Source of the DNA: Monarcha castaneiventris obscurior
Taxonomy: Eukaryota > Chordata > Aves > Passeriformes > Monarchidae
Assembly: GCA_026261815.1 (NCBI GenBank)
Contig: JAMPIT010000894.1
Span: 56,646,147-56,710,146, forward strand
DNA: 64,000 nt
Direction of reading: 5' to 3'
Positions 1 to 13,990 of this stretch are shown here, in pieces. Position numbers and translations under genes: made by a program. The first letter of the stretch is position 1. Each line of letters opens with the position of its first letter. The notes beneath the pieces are model-generated. The model did no database searches and was not told where the DNA came from. It saw only the letters and a program-made list of their open reading frames with translations.

Positions 1-3000
1 TCCCACCTTCCCAGCCTCTCCCACCTCCCCACGCCTTCCCCACCTTCCCGCACTGCCCTCCCCGCCCCTGGCATCCCCTCCCACCCCCTTTTCAATTAAA
101 CTTCTCCGATGAAATGCTGGAGCCCGGGGATATATGTTTACTGAGAAATAACTGAAATTATACATGAAAAAATATATAAAATAACACTTAACTCTTCCTT
201 AAAAAAAAAAAAAAAAGACGCGTTGAAAGCAGTAACAATTGATGTGCTGGCTTTCCCCTCTGGGCCCTTTTAAAGGGCTGGTGGTGGCTGGGGTTTGCGA
301 TTGCTGCTTTTCAGAAGCCATGACAGTCACGTTAAGATCTCCGAAAAGAATTGTATAATAGGTAGAGTGCAAAAAAATGAGATAATGGTAATTCTCAAAG
401 GAATACATGCTTTAAATTAAAAAGCCACAGTGCTGCTGATGTGAGCATTATATTAATGCTTGTATGACACAATCCTCAAAGCTCTTTCTTCTTCCTCAAG
501 CTGTTTACTTCACCCTTGAAAGTGAGGGCTACGTGGCACCCTGGCACGGCCAGCACAGATAGTAACCCGAGTTATGATTGCAGGTGCTTCACTTTCTTGG
601 AAAAATAAAGCTTTTGTAGCGCACTTTTCATGAATAATCTGCACAGAAGAAAGAAAGTGTTGGAATGGGGGAAGATTTAATGTGGTTGTGCCAGTAGTGG
701 GTGAAGCTCTGGACATCCTTGTCAGTGGGCTACAGGTGTGGCAGGTTGGCAGAGGACAGCTGAGTGACCCCACTCCTGTGCGGCACAAACGGGTGAGGTG
801 AGGCCATTCAGCTCTTCCTGCTGAATTTGCCACTAATGGGATCTCATTTTTTATAATGTGTAAAGTTCAGGCTGAAAACCTTCTCCATGCCTTGTTTAAC
901 TGCTTGCACATTGTATTTAAACAAGAGACCTGCATGTTGCCCTGTTATTAATAGAGGGCGGCTGGTCAAAATAACCATGGTCAGATGCCCATTGAACGCA
1001 TAAAGGACAAAAATTGTCTTCATACTGGCCTTCCACATCTAGGAAATGTTTCTTCACTCTTCAAAAACTAGGAATGCACTATGAGGGAAGAGGAGTGGTA
1101 GAAAGAGGCTCAAAGACGTATCAGACTAAATAAAATAATATTATAAAATAATTAGATTGTCCTTGAGCCCTGTTACTTGTATTGGTCAAGTATAATGCTT
1201 GCTTTCAAAATTCATCTTGGCTGTATAATAAGAACCCATAAGTATATCTTATTTTACTAATGTTAAAAAGGGCATGAAATCTCATCACATGCCTTTGTAG
1301 TAATTCATGATTAATTTATCATGTTCTTCTGTTTACCTTTCCAAAACAGAGTTGATAATGTACCTTCTGTGCACCTTGGTATATGTGAGTGAAATTTTCT
1401 TATCTTGGATTTCATAAAATGAGCAGAGTGGGTTACTCCTGTCTGAGTTGCGGGTTAAATAGGTGATTTCCTCGATGTTCTCATCTTCTGTGCAGATCTG
1501 TGGAGGAGCACAGTGTCTGAGAGAATGTCAATGCCTGCCTTTGCGAGGCCAAGGCAGACAAGTACTGTCTCTGTTGTGGCATATTTCTACCTTTCTACAG
1601 TAAACTGTTTCCTAGTGTTTTTTAAATGTATTTCATGTTTTCCCATCTGTGCCAGCCGGGTCTGTTGGATCTACTGCTGGGCAGATGAGTCAGAGGCCGG
1701 GCTACTGCAATTGCATCCTCTGTGGTGAAAGCTGAGAGATGATTTCTTGCCTTCTGAACCCTTTCGCAGAGCAGTCCTCTCCAGTAACGCAGCTCACATT
1801 TGTGCTAGCTGGTGACAAGAGAGGAGGAGGTCTGGTCGTGCTATCAAATGCTACTTCCTGTTCAGACTCATAGTTCACATTTATAGCTGCCACCACAAAA
1901 GGCAAATGACATTTTTACACAGAAAGCTTTCACGGGAGCACTCAGAGGGCTGATAAACATGCTTTACAGTTCTGGATGAGGTTAGACTGACTGCAGGAAA
2001 GATCTAATGCAGTGGACCAGCGAAGTGTTTTTATTTCTTAAATATGTTCAGATGTGATTGTATCTGCAGTGGGGATCTTATCCAACAGGGTAGCTGAGCA
2101 CATGATGCAAGTACCTAATAAGTAGGTGTAAATATTAATATACAATGTGATTTTGTTTTATCCCCTTACCATAGTGCCTCTTGAAATCAGTACTATGGCA
2201 CTGGCGCAGATGAAGTACACAGACGCTTTACTTATGTGCTCAAGGGTTTGGTGCTCTGCAGCTCTGCCTACCATAACCAAACCATGAGGTCAAAATTTTG
2301 CAGCACCTTTTTTCCTTTGTGCCTCTCTTTGACAGCACGAGCCCAGCTACAAAAACTCCCTTGTTCTGTGAGCCTATATTCAGTATCATGTTTTGCACAC
2401 AGTGACAGTTCATCCAGATATCTGCAAATCTACTTTGCAGCAACACAATCTGCTTACCAAATTAAATAAGTGAAATCAGGGGGATTTCAGTAATCCCTTG
2501 AGAGCAGCTTTGTAAGGTAAATGAGTTTGATTGCCACTGATAGCCATTTGCCAGAAGAGCTGGAGGATTTTGAAGATGCCACCTAAATAATCCTTGGAAG
2601 GCTCACTGGGTGTAGAACTGTGCCTTTGCTGGTTTTCCCATGCTCAAGGACAGTTCTCGCAGGGATATCTGTGGCTGCTCTGGTGCTTTTGAATGACAGA
2701 AGACTGCAAGGCTCAGCATGGACCTGAGATGTCACCTGCTGCTTCCCGCCTCCAGTTAGTCAAGGTGTGAGAGCCCAGCACTTAACAGGGGTTAGGTGGT
2801 TTCAGAGAAATGATCTAATAATACCCTGGTGAGCACTCCAGCCTGTGGGAATAGTAGAAAAGTTTGTTGGTTTTTTTTTTTTAATGTTAAAGTCTTTCAA
2901 TGAATCATAGTGTTTAAAAGGAAGTAGAGGATCAAGTCTAAACATTTTATCTTTTTTAATCTCCTTAGAGTTTTTGTGTCTAAGTTGATAAAGGGCTGTC

Positions 3001-5886
3001 CAATGAAGAGCTGGAGCATCACATGCAGATTTAATTAAGGCATAATGTAGAAACCTGAGTTGCAGAGCTTGCTCTAGAGTAGCTGACTTGGATTTGCTCA
3101 GCAAACCTACCTCTTTCTTTGCTAAGAAGACACATGAACATATGTTTCAGCAAGCACGCATGATATGTTAGCAGGACCTTGTCTGCTTCAGGAATCAAAT
3201 TTGTAAAAATTGTAATAGCTGTGTCTATTCTTTTAATCATCAGGTGGTTCATATGGAGAAAACAAACCTTTTTTCTTAGCACAACATGTAATATGTTTTG
3301 GGAGGGGTGCCAAGCATGTTCTCATTTCTATTTTATTTTTGTGCAAAAGTGTTCTAAATGAGACTAATCAGCCTCACAGAAGATATGACAGTAACCATGT
3401 ATTTTCTGCCTAAGAATTGTAAAAGGGCTTTCCCTCAGAGGTATAATTTTAAGTTGCACCTGGTGTTGAAAATATCTCCCAATGCTCACATACAGGTCTT
3501 TAGCTACTACCATTTCAACCTAGTTACAAACTTGTTTTAATGCATGAGGTACTTTCCAGATTTGGACTATTCTGGGGCCCCACTCTGTATTTTCACACGT
3601 TTGTCAAGGAACAATAATATATTTGATGGATGCTGGGTGTTAACACATGCTGAGGGAAACTTTCCTCCAGCCAGAGCACTTTGAATCCAGTTGTCATCAT
3701 TCTGTTCCTTCTGGATTGATGTTAATTTTCTGTGATGCTGCTGGGGCTAGAAGTGGACTCAACAACTTTCAGTTCATATGTTCTTCCATGCGGCAAGTGA
3801 AGGAAACAACCTTTCTTAATTCAAGAAGTTGTTCTGCCATATCATTCCAGATGGTTATGAACAATCCTAGCAATTCAACACTTGTTAACTTTTATTTTCC
3901 ATCTTATTTGGGTAATCGTTTAAAGTGTTGAGAAAGAGTAGAAGATGATTGGCAACCCCCAAGGATAAGAGGGCATGTGTAATTCAATAGCAGATGAGTT
4001 TTTATTTTTTCGTGTTTTCCTGTATTGTGTAACCTGTCCGTGAGAACTTTTAGGCCCACTGGGCTTTGAATGTTTTGCTGCTGGCTCATAGCTTGCTCAT
4101 GTCCTCTGGCTTACTCTGTCCTGATGAAACATGACTTGTAATTTAGAAGAAAATTATGTAAATTAAGATGTTAAGTTCTTACCAGGGCATTGTAAACTTC
4201 AGTTTTAAAGGTCAGCTTAAAGAAAACATAATCTTTTTGATGTTGTACTTTTCGGGTGATTTTAATTGGCAGAATGGGCAAGGGGGCACCCTGATGATGA
4301 TGATGATATCTAACAGCAGCATGAGCTATCTGATCTATGCTGAGTAAAACTGGGCAATAAAGTCTTTGAATACCATTCTCCTCTGAAATTTTAATCTCAG
4401 AATAAACCAATTTATCATGGTGCAAAACTAATCAGTTTAGTACCTATTTTTATTGTTATATTACTACTATATATACTCTTTGACACAGAATATTGTAGTC
4501 TGGTCAGCAAGGAGGATGTGATACTTCCAGTCATACAGCAAAGTGTGTTCTCTCAGAGTGATCTCAATGAACAGTTTATTTGCTGCAAGTTTTATATTGC
4601 TGCTGAAGATCAGTCTGGTGCTGCCTTTGATACCCATATAGAGGGGAAAAATGCATTGGTGGTGTGGGGTTGTCTCTTTCTGTTGTGTCTTTGCTGGTGG
4701 CACCCAGGCACAAATCTGTACCAATATACCTTTGCTTTTAATAATTCTAGATGTTATATACTTATGTACCACTATTTTATTTAAGGGTCAGAAAATTTTT
4801 TGCTAGGACATTAAGGGTTTGTCAGGTAGCTAGGATCTCACTTGAAAGCTGTGTGGAACTGTGATTTTTGGATTAAATTGCCTTGAAAGATTGTTTCCAA
4901 CACCACTCTTTGCTGCCTGCCATCTGCTCCAAGGGCTGTTTCTTTTTTCAGCTGTGAAACGCAGCCAATTTGGCCCTTGTTCCTCAGGGTGTTGGGAGGA
5001 AGAGTTTCTCCCCAGCTGCTGCCGAGGGGAATTCCCTGCAACTCTTAAATGTCCCAGAAAGGGGTGAAAGCAGAATGAAGCCTGACAACAGACAGTGCCA
5101 GGCAGAATTGTGCTCAGTGAACTCTGCTCGGCTTGGGTCAGAATATCTGTCAGTTCTGGGCTGAGCTACATGGCTGAGGAAGTTGGTTCTGAGTGTGTGT
5201 CAGAAGCAGACTTGAAGCTTTTTGCAGGCCAATTCCCTCCCCCAGTTCTGGCCAAACAAGGTGTGTGGTACTGAGAAACCAGGAGCTGAGTCTTGGATTA
5301 GATTTGAATCTTGGATCTGGCTGTAGCCTTAGAATTATATGTGAATTCTTTCAGGTCCATGCAAATAATGACAGCAAGACCTCCTAGATGAAGTATTTTT
5401 CTTCTCACTCACAAACTTGCTGTGCTGCATATGAAAATCTACAATGCCCCAAAATCCCAGACTTTATTTTTGGGCAGGTCCCCGTAGTCATTGATGCAGA
5501 AATAAGGGATTTTTCCAGGTAGGAATGTTTTTGTTTGGTTTTTGGTTTTGGTTTTTTTTGGGTTTTTTTTTGTCTGCCAGAAAAATATTAGCATCTTAAA
5601 AATTAACCTGTTATTTGCTGTACTCCTGTTAGCTTTCCATGCCTAATTTTGGGTTCAGTGAACAAAGACAGTTAGCAGTTTTCCCTTTGTACAATGCTAT
5701 CATGGAGGACCTTCACTCTTCATTCTCCTCATGTGAATGCTCATGGATGCTACCTGTAGTTCTGTTGACAGTAGAGAATGTTACTGTGTTATAAATAAAA
5801 AATTATATCTAGTTTATATATATATTCATATTTCTGTATATTAGCTAAAAATATATTTATATATACAAATATAAAAAATGTTTATA
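1..5886. other. Intergenic sequence, no gene seen
   Basis: The first 110 bp is C-rich and pyrimidine-rich with a few CpGs, and could be the edge of a G+C-rich feature outside the window. The rest is AT-rich with short open frames that match nothing I recognise. From about 5800 the sequence becomes a strong AT-rich tract running into LTR copy A. Confidence 0.8.
4291..4308. repeat. Short (GAT)n run
   Basis: About five GAT units lie in tandem. This is a minor simple repeat. Confidence 0.75.
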
Positions 5887-6423
5887 TGTGAAGCCCAGCC
5901 AGCAACCAAGCCCAAGGCCAGCCACTCACTCATTCCCTCAAGGTAAGATGGGGGCAAAATCAGAAAAGGTACACTGAGAACTCTCGGAGATTGTGATAAA
6001 GCCCATTTAATAAGCAAAACAAAGTGGGACAAGGAATTAATTTCTCACTCCGCAGTGCAGGCAGGTGCTCAGCCATCCCCAGGAAAGCAGGGCTCCATCA
6101 CGCATAACGTTACTTGGGAGGAGTCCATCGCTCCAAACATCCCAGCTTTTCCTTCCCCCATCTTTATATGCTCAGCATGACACCAGATGGTCTGGGATAT
6201 CCCTTTGGTCACTTGGGGTCGGCTGTCCTGGTGCTGTCCCCTCCCAAGTCCTTGTGCACCCCCACCCTCCTCACTGGTGGGGTGAAGAGCAGAAGAAGCC
6301 TTGACTCTGTGTAAGCACAGCTCAGCAGTGCTGAAAACATCCCAGTTTTCCCACAAATCTAAAATGCAGCTCATGCCAGTTACTATGAAGAAAAGTAACC
6401 CTATCCCAACCAAAACCAGCATA
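5887..6423 (-). mobile_element. Solo LTR of an avian endogenous retrovirus (copy A)
   Basis: This stretch of about 540 bp matches the copy near 19.5-20.1 kb along most of its length and in the same orientation. Read on the minus strand it begins near TATGCTGGTTTTGGTTGGGA, the diverged start of an LTR family I know from bird genomes. It carries a TATA-like motif (TATAAA, about 6168-6163) and an ATTAAA near its 3' part. No gag, pol or env sequence lies beside it, so it is a solo LTR left by recombination. The left edge abuts an AT-rich tract, and I could not define a clean target-site duplication. Ends are good to about 10 bp. ERV class is uncertain, possibly ERVL-like. Confidence 0.8.
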
Positions 6424-6574
6424 ACCTGTCTTACATAGTGTCAATCTGTCTTTAATTTTCAGTGTGAACCTGTGGGAGTCCAAAGGCAAAACATTGTGAT
6501 GGTCCTGACTGAAAATAATGCTGATATATCTGAAAAAAATGCAAAGAATCGGAACGCTAATCTTGCAAAATATT

Positions 6575-6609
6575 ATAGATAGATATATATATATATATAG
6601 ATAGATATT
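6575..6609. repeat. Compound (GATA)/(TA) microsatellite
   Basis: A TA run is flanked on both sides by TAGATAGA units, making the locus nearly symmetrical. It lies about 150 bp from the right end of LTR copy A. Confidence 0.9.
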
Positions 6610-9600
6610 ATAAAAGTTAAGTTCTACTGAAATCTCCTGAAAACAAAGCAAAAATAACGGCACTACCACAAAACAAGAAAAATTCTATTTGATACAAAAC
6701 AGAATATGTAACTGTTTTTAATCCTATAGTTTTGTATATCATAAAATTACTTCATATTGCACCAAAAAAAAAAAAAGAGAAAGGGAAGAACTTTCAATTA
6801 GCAAAGTTTCTTAAAGTAAATTTGTATTAGTGTAGTAAACCCAGCATTTTTTGTGCTGTGTACTTTATCACAGAATGGAAGGAACTGTCAGGAAGCCTTG
6901 TCAGTGTTAATTTTGCGCTTTAGATTATTTTCTCCCCCTTCGTTGTTTTTTAAATTAAAAACTAGCTCTTTTATTGTGTAAGATATTCTTGATGTTGATA
7001 CTGTGTGTGCACATCAACTGCTGTAGCAGGCCTGGCTGGGCTCATTGGATGCTACAGCTTCCAAATGATTAATACAAATGCTGCTGGGAGATTATTACAG
7101 CAAAGGCAGCACCAGATTATGGAGAGAAGTGCAGTAATGGCATCCAGGAATTCCTGAGCTTTCAGTTCAGACTGGCTACTAGCCCTCCTCAAGTAAATTA
7201 CTTCACATTGCCGCTCTTATCCTCATTACTTAGAGAAAATAATACTTTCTCAGGATTGTGTAAGATGACTATGGATAATAGAGAACCTCGATTAGCCTTT
7301 AAAGGGAAGAAACTGTTATTAAGCAGGTTTTTAATAACATGGACATCTTTAAATCTTATTTTCAGGGGAAAAAAGTCCACATTACTTAAGAAATTACACT
7401 CGTATTTTGGAGGAAGTAGACTGGTGTTGTTTCAGCGCTAGGCTGCCATGAACAGCCTGGAGTGTGACTTTACTTTAAGATGGGCACTGCTGCACACTGT
7501 GTGTACCTATGGAGTAGTGAAAATAGAGGGATCCCATTAGGATTTCCAGTGAGAACTGGAGAGCAGTGCATCCTCTGCAGTATTTCCAATATTCTGCTCA
7601 TGTGACAAACACTAAATCTAATATCTTATGGTCAGCTGCAGAGCAGCACAACTATTCTCTCCTGATTTCCTTTCCCTCTGCCCTCAAAGTGATTTTGTAC
7701 TACTACCAGCCTGGGCATGGTGAATTTGACCAAACATATACATTATTCTTTTACAAAGAACTTCCATGTACAGTTTCTAATTAAATGATTTTAATCATTC
7801 CAATTCAATCAACCTACATAAACATCAAATATCAAAAAGGAATCTCTGTTCCTGTAGTCCTTTGCTGCATCCACAGAATTGTTCTCAATGATATAAATAA
7901 TATTTGTTCTCCTGTTACTGCATCTCCAGATAATGAGCAGTTTTATTATAGTTGAAGCATTATCCCAGCATGTATTTGCAAGAAGCAAAATGACAATGAA
8001 ATAGTAATTTTTCATTATTTTTCTTAATATCTTTAGACCATCTATGCATCTGATAAATATTTATACTCAGCTTTGTATAGAAATATATTCCTCTTTTCTA
8101 AATTCTACTGCAACTTCTTTATATGACTTTTTTCTTTTCTCTTTTTTTGTCTATTAGAAAGCTGTTTTTAAGGTCATCTCAGTACTTTGCATGAATTCTT
8201 TTTCTTCTCTGTGTTTGTTAGGAATGTGTGCTATGGACAAAGGAAGCATTATTTATCCAGGTTAATTTGCAGTTTTACTTTGGTTCTACTGCAGACTGCT
8301 GCAAAGCATTTTGTTTCCTTTAATCTATATCTTAGTGATGAAATTATAATGGTACTTTCATTACTTTCAGATCTTGTTTTACTTAAGCATTACTTACTGA
8401 TCTTGTTTTCAAGTAAACTGTATCATAAAAAGGGGTATCATGAGATATTCAAAATTCTGTTTCTTACAGGATTTTTCCCATTTCTATTTGAATGTTCCTC
8501 TAGCACACAAGGTTCATTACCACTAATTACTGTGGTTAGGTTTGGATTTATGATGTAGTTCCTAAAAGGAAAAAAACCCTCTATTTTATCAGTGTTTTCT
8601 TCAAAGAGAAGGTTTGGCTGATCTGGGGGAGTGACTGCACCAAAATACTTCCTGTAAATAAAAATGTCTTTGTCATTTTCAGGGATAAGAAAATGAGCAT
8701 GAGAGAGCTGAGTTGCAGAGGGATGTGTGTGGGTCTCCTGTATCTCCTTACTTTTTAAACTATATCCTCTTTCACAGGAAATACTGATGATGAGACCAGT
8801 TCTGATGTGGGCATTGTTTCCTTCTGCTGCTTTGTTGCATTTATATTGGTGATTGTTAGACAGACGATTCACATGAAATGCACTCTCCCATTTTAATTTT
8901 GGTCTCATCTAAAAATAGAGATTCTATATCAGAAGAGTGTAATAGAAGATAATGAGATGATACGTAGAAAGGGAATACCAAGCAGCAAGAGAAAGACCAG
9001 AAAAAAATCCATGTAGCACTTAGCACTAATTTAGAGGAAATGAAGACATTGCCCTCTAAAATCTTGACAGTTATAATCCAGCTGTTTGTTGCCACATCCT
9101 AATCCTTTTTGCTTTATAGGTTTCTGGAATGATGGAATTTTAAATAAATGGGGTTTTAGTGAATTTATTTTCAGAATTGTGAATCTCCCTATCACAAATC
9201 TCATTAACACAGATTAAATGTGAGGAACATTGCCTTAGTGACCAGAACAGGCTCACTTGACTGCCCCTTGTTCCACACAAGAAAAGAGGCATTGGCAATC
9301 CGGGCAATATAGAAAATGCATTTGTGATGGATTTGTTTGCTTTCTAATTTAAGAACGTTAACACGTGTCATCACTGCAGATCTTTTCAGACAATTTAAAC
9401 TGCAAGATGTACGTATCTCATGACTATTTGTGATATCTTTCCATATTTTTTTAATATACTGTTAATGTGTGGATAATTCTCAAGCATTTGTTATTATCTT
9501 TTCTCCTCGAGTGCATGTTAAACATGGCCTTGCACAAATCTTGGTACATTAAATGTAATTGGCAGTATTATTGATATTTGCAGGTATGCACTGTTTCAAA

Positions 9601-12600
9601 GGATTGCATTATTATGAGGAATTTTTCACTTAATCGTCCTTTTCCTCTGCCAGTGTAGGCTAAGTTAACTCCACCAATCACCAAATGAGAATTTGAACCT
9701 ATATTTTTATTGCCAGTGATGTCAGAATTCATATGCAAGAATTAATATGAAGTCTTTAATATACAGAGTGGAAAAATATAGTGCAGTGAAAGCTACCTGT
9801 TTACATGGTGGTTTTGGTATTGAGAAAAATCTGTTCTGCTTCATAACTCCTTATTGTATTATGTAGGACCCATGAGAGTTTGATGCCATTAGCAAGTGTA
9901 GGAATGAATGCAGAAATGTTTCAACAGATGTCAGAATTGTGCATTGTTTTGTATTTCTGCTGTTTTCAAATATTTTTCATTTAACAGCACCTTTGTCCTG
10001 CCAAGAGAAAAAAACAAATGGGTTTCGTGTATATGTACAGTATTCACCTATATGTTACAAGGCAGCCTTGTCCTTCCATGGCGTGCTTTACACAAGCAGC
10101 ACGGAGCTCTGTGGCAGCTGTAGTGACACAAAAGTAGTTATAAACAGCAGCCCAAAGCCTGGATTTAAAATTCCCAAGGTGGAGCAGATATTGCATTTGC
10201 CAATGTATTTCAAGGCTCTAGCTACTGTAAAGAAAATCCTTTTGTTGATATTTTCAAACCGAGCATAGCATTTGCTAAGGAGTTAATTATATAAGAAAAA
10301 ATCAGTACTTACTAAACAGGAAAAAAGTCTAGTTGTGTGACAACTGTAGGTGAAGGAAGGAAATCATGGTAAAAGATGGTAGAATAACCTGGCATGTACA
10401 TGGGTGATATTGTGAGTCTTGTGTGTGGCATGTAAAGCATTTAACAAATCAGAAATTTCCACATTTCCCAAAGCACATACTTTCAGTTTGCTTCAGTGGT
10501 ACATTAAAATAATGAAGGTGTCATAGTAGTTGTAATTTTTGTTTAATTTAGAAGGATGGCTGTTAGCAGAATTATCCTAAGTCAGAAGTTTGGAGATTGG
10601 AGATGTTGAACTGATGTTTTATAAGTCATGAACTTAATTTTTTTTTTTTTTTACAAGGAGAAAGACTTTTTTTTTTTAAGCACCTAATTATAAGTTGATG
10701 TTTTCATGAAGTTGTATTTTGTCTATAAATTAACATTACAAAAAGTTATTGCCTATGCCTTAAAGAGAGATTTTTGGATTCTTTTGAGAATGTTCACTTT
10801 TCCTTCTGCGCTTAGAGGTGAAAATGGTTTTGATTATAAAGTGTATTTGTATATGTTTTTACTTTCTGTTAAAGGCCTGGATGGCTTTTGCCTGTGCTGA
10901 TTAACAGAACACTTCAAGGTTTACATTCATCCAGAATTTTTATTACAGAATATAAACTTCTAAAAGTCAAAATTTGAAGTAAGGATATAGAGATTATTGA
11001 ATAGTTCGATGCTGAGATGGTATCATTGCACTAATTTTATATCCCTTTCCTCTTGCTGTGTGTATCAAGTTTCCTTGAAGAGCTGTGTGTACTTTTGATG
11101 CCCACTGCAGAACACGTTAAGGTAGCCTTTGCCTAAGGCAGTGCTCTTCACTTTTGGCTCTTTCAGGCCAGGGCCTCTGGCTCCAGAGTAAAGGCTTAAG
11201 ATCTGAAATGAGTTGCAATGATAAATTCTTTCAATAAATCTTAAAGAACTTTGAAAACTGAAAAACTGACTCCCAAAGGTGATTGAAACTTGTAATTTCG
11301 TTTTACTCCACGTGAAGTTACATAATCCTTCAGCACATTACATGGTTCTCCCGTAGCATTAGGGTATTAGTACTAATGGAAAGACATAGTTATTACAAAC
11401 AATTCCAAATTTCACGGTGTGCATCTTAATAGCAGAAAGGGATTTTCTCATGATTAAAAAGAAAAATGGGTGGCAAAATAAGGAAGAAATGCTTGTTCCA
11501 TAGGATGATCCCCTGGAGGCTTAATTACTGAAAAAACAAATAGGAGGTAAATGTTCAAGATGTTTACAGGTTAAACATTCCATGAGTATCTTTTAAATAA
11601 GAGTATCTGCAGCCTTGAAGCAGCTAATTGCTCAAGAATCACAGCCATTTGTGCTGCCTCATTTTCCCCTGGGATCGACACTCACAACAGGGTAATTCTT
11701 ACCCTGATATAAGTGTCACAGTAGGGACTCAGTGTAATTTGCTGATATGATATCAAAAATAGCATTAAGGTAATTACATTTTGCACTTGTAATGTTTCAC
11801 AGGCAATAATATAACTGAAAATTACTCTTTTTTTTGCTTATAGTAACCTAACTGCTCCCCACCAGAACCACAGTTTTCTTCTCTTTTTACTTCGAAGGCT
11901 GAGCAGTGAAGTTACTCAAAAGTTTTGGGGATTTTTCAGCTTCTTCAACACAGAATTGTATTCAATAATCAGAGCTGAAGAACAAATTGAAGTATTACAG
12001 TGTCTGATTTGGGAGATGTTCTGTAGATTAAGCTGATCCTTTGTGGGATCTGTCTTCCGTCCAGTTCCACTGCAGCTTAAATTGAACTCTATTCCTCTCA
12101 TTTTCTGGAGGAAAAGTAAAATGAGTAGATTGTTTTGTTTTTGTTGCTTGGATGTATTTCAGTTGATAAAATTTAAACCTTTGTGTTGAAAAAAATTCAT
12201 TCTATGTAACATTAACTTGTGAATTGTGAAACCTATGCAAGGAAGTTCAGCATTTGTAGCTCTTGGGATTACCTGGTCATGCAGTAATTCTTACAGTCCG
12301 GGGAAATGAGAGTGCAATGGAAAAATGACTACAGCAAGAAAACCAGACCTTAGTTTGCTGGAAATTGCCATAGAGATCTGGATTTAAATTGAGCTCCTCC
12401 TGAATTTACATCAGGTGACAGTGCTACTCACTTGGGCCACCAGGGACAAAGGAAATTAATTTAATTATGATTTAGACTCAGCTCAACAGAGATTTTGCAA
12501 CACTTTGTAGTAAGTTGGTGGTGTTTCTTTCAAGTCTTGTGTCAGTTTCTGGAAAATGCCCAAGTCCTGGGAAGCACTTTCTTATTTACATGTGATATCT

Positions 12601-13903
12601 TATTGAGGTGGTACCTATAATCTTATTTAGACATTTTAACTAGATTTACAACTTTGGTATTATGGAAGAAATGATTGTACATTAAATCTTGGTCCAAACA
12701 AGCAAAGGTATCCCAGAGATGACAAACATGTGGGAATAGAGTTTAAGATTTTGTAATTACAATCTACACGCACATTGAAGAACTGATGGCAGCTTTCAAA
12801 CCAGCTGGTTTAACTGGTGTGGTGGTTGGCCTACAAAGCCTCCAGGAGCTGCCCCATGGAGAGCTGCTCTGGAGCCAGCTGTGACTTCTCTCTGCTTCAT
12901 CCAGACCTCTACTGAGTTCTTGCAGGAAAAAAAAATTATTTGTCTACCTGGCTTTGCGGGACTCACTGACCACGCTGCCCATGGGTGACTGTTTCCTGCC
13001 AAAGACTGGTCATGAAAATATGTAGAGAAGACAAGCTGGACTGATAATTTATCTTTGCAGCTGTTATAATTTCAATATACAGAAACAACCATTCAAAGAG
13101 AGATGGTTCTTCAATACAAGAGGCACTCTGAGCATCTCAAAATTAAAGCTTAGAAATGAAGGCAAATTCAGATGATGTGTTTGAGGGCTCTCCTGCAATG
13201 GGCTAAATCACATAGAGCAAAAAAAAAAAAAAGGACAATTGAATATAATTTTATTTTGCCATTGAACAGTGCTAGGGACCCATTTTGTAGATAGACAAAT
13301 GCTTGTCATTACTTTATGCTCAAAGGCAACATTGAAAGTGACCTGGAACAGGCAGGAACTGACTTTTTTCTACTAATATGATATGAAAGTTTTATCGTAT
13401 TAGGAATTTTCTGTCATGGTGGATTAGTATCAGGTCATATTAACGTTCGTTTTTACTAACTTACAATGAAATGTGCTAACGTGACTACACTTCACTATCA
13501 CATGAGAAAAAAAGCAGAATTATTTTATATTAATGTGATACCATAGAAAGATTTCAATACCTCTGTCCCATGGCAAGTAGGAAGAAGTTAAAAATAAAAT
13601 AAAATATAATGGCTTGGGACAAGGAGTTTTTTTCCCAGGGATGAAACTCTTTCCCTCACCCTCCCCATCCCCAACATCATGTCTATATTTGTTTAATGGT
13701 TTCTGGATTTTTGAAGTGATTAATTTTGAAGCAGTTTGGGCTTGATTTCATAATTATGGTTGCTCTCCCATTTCTAACGAAAAGTCTTTGAGAGCAGCAA
13801 ATAGTGAATACCTATACAAAACAACCCAGTATGTTCCAGGCTGATTATTCCTTTACTTTACACAAAGCAAGTGTTGACTTCTCAAAATGTTGACCTAGAA
13901 GCC

Positions 13904-13990
13904 AAATTTAAAAAAAAAGAAAAAAAAAAAAAAGGGGTGGGGGAAAAAAATATGGGGGAGGGAAAAAAGAAAAAAGGGAAAAAGAAAAGC
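13904..13990. repeat. A/G-rich purine tract
   Basis: The plus strand consists of long A runs mixed with G runs, including GGGGTGGGGG and GGGGGAGGG. It is simple low-complexity sequence, possibly the remnant of a poly-A tail, but no retroelement body is recognisable on its 5' side. Confidence 0.85.

Noticed and set aside
8438..8908. A 156-codon minus-strand open frame, the longest in the left intergenic region.
   Set aside because: No recognisable domain, no convincing splice context, low-complexity AT-rich composition, and an overlapping open frame on the opposite strand.
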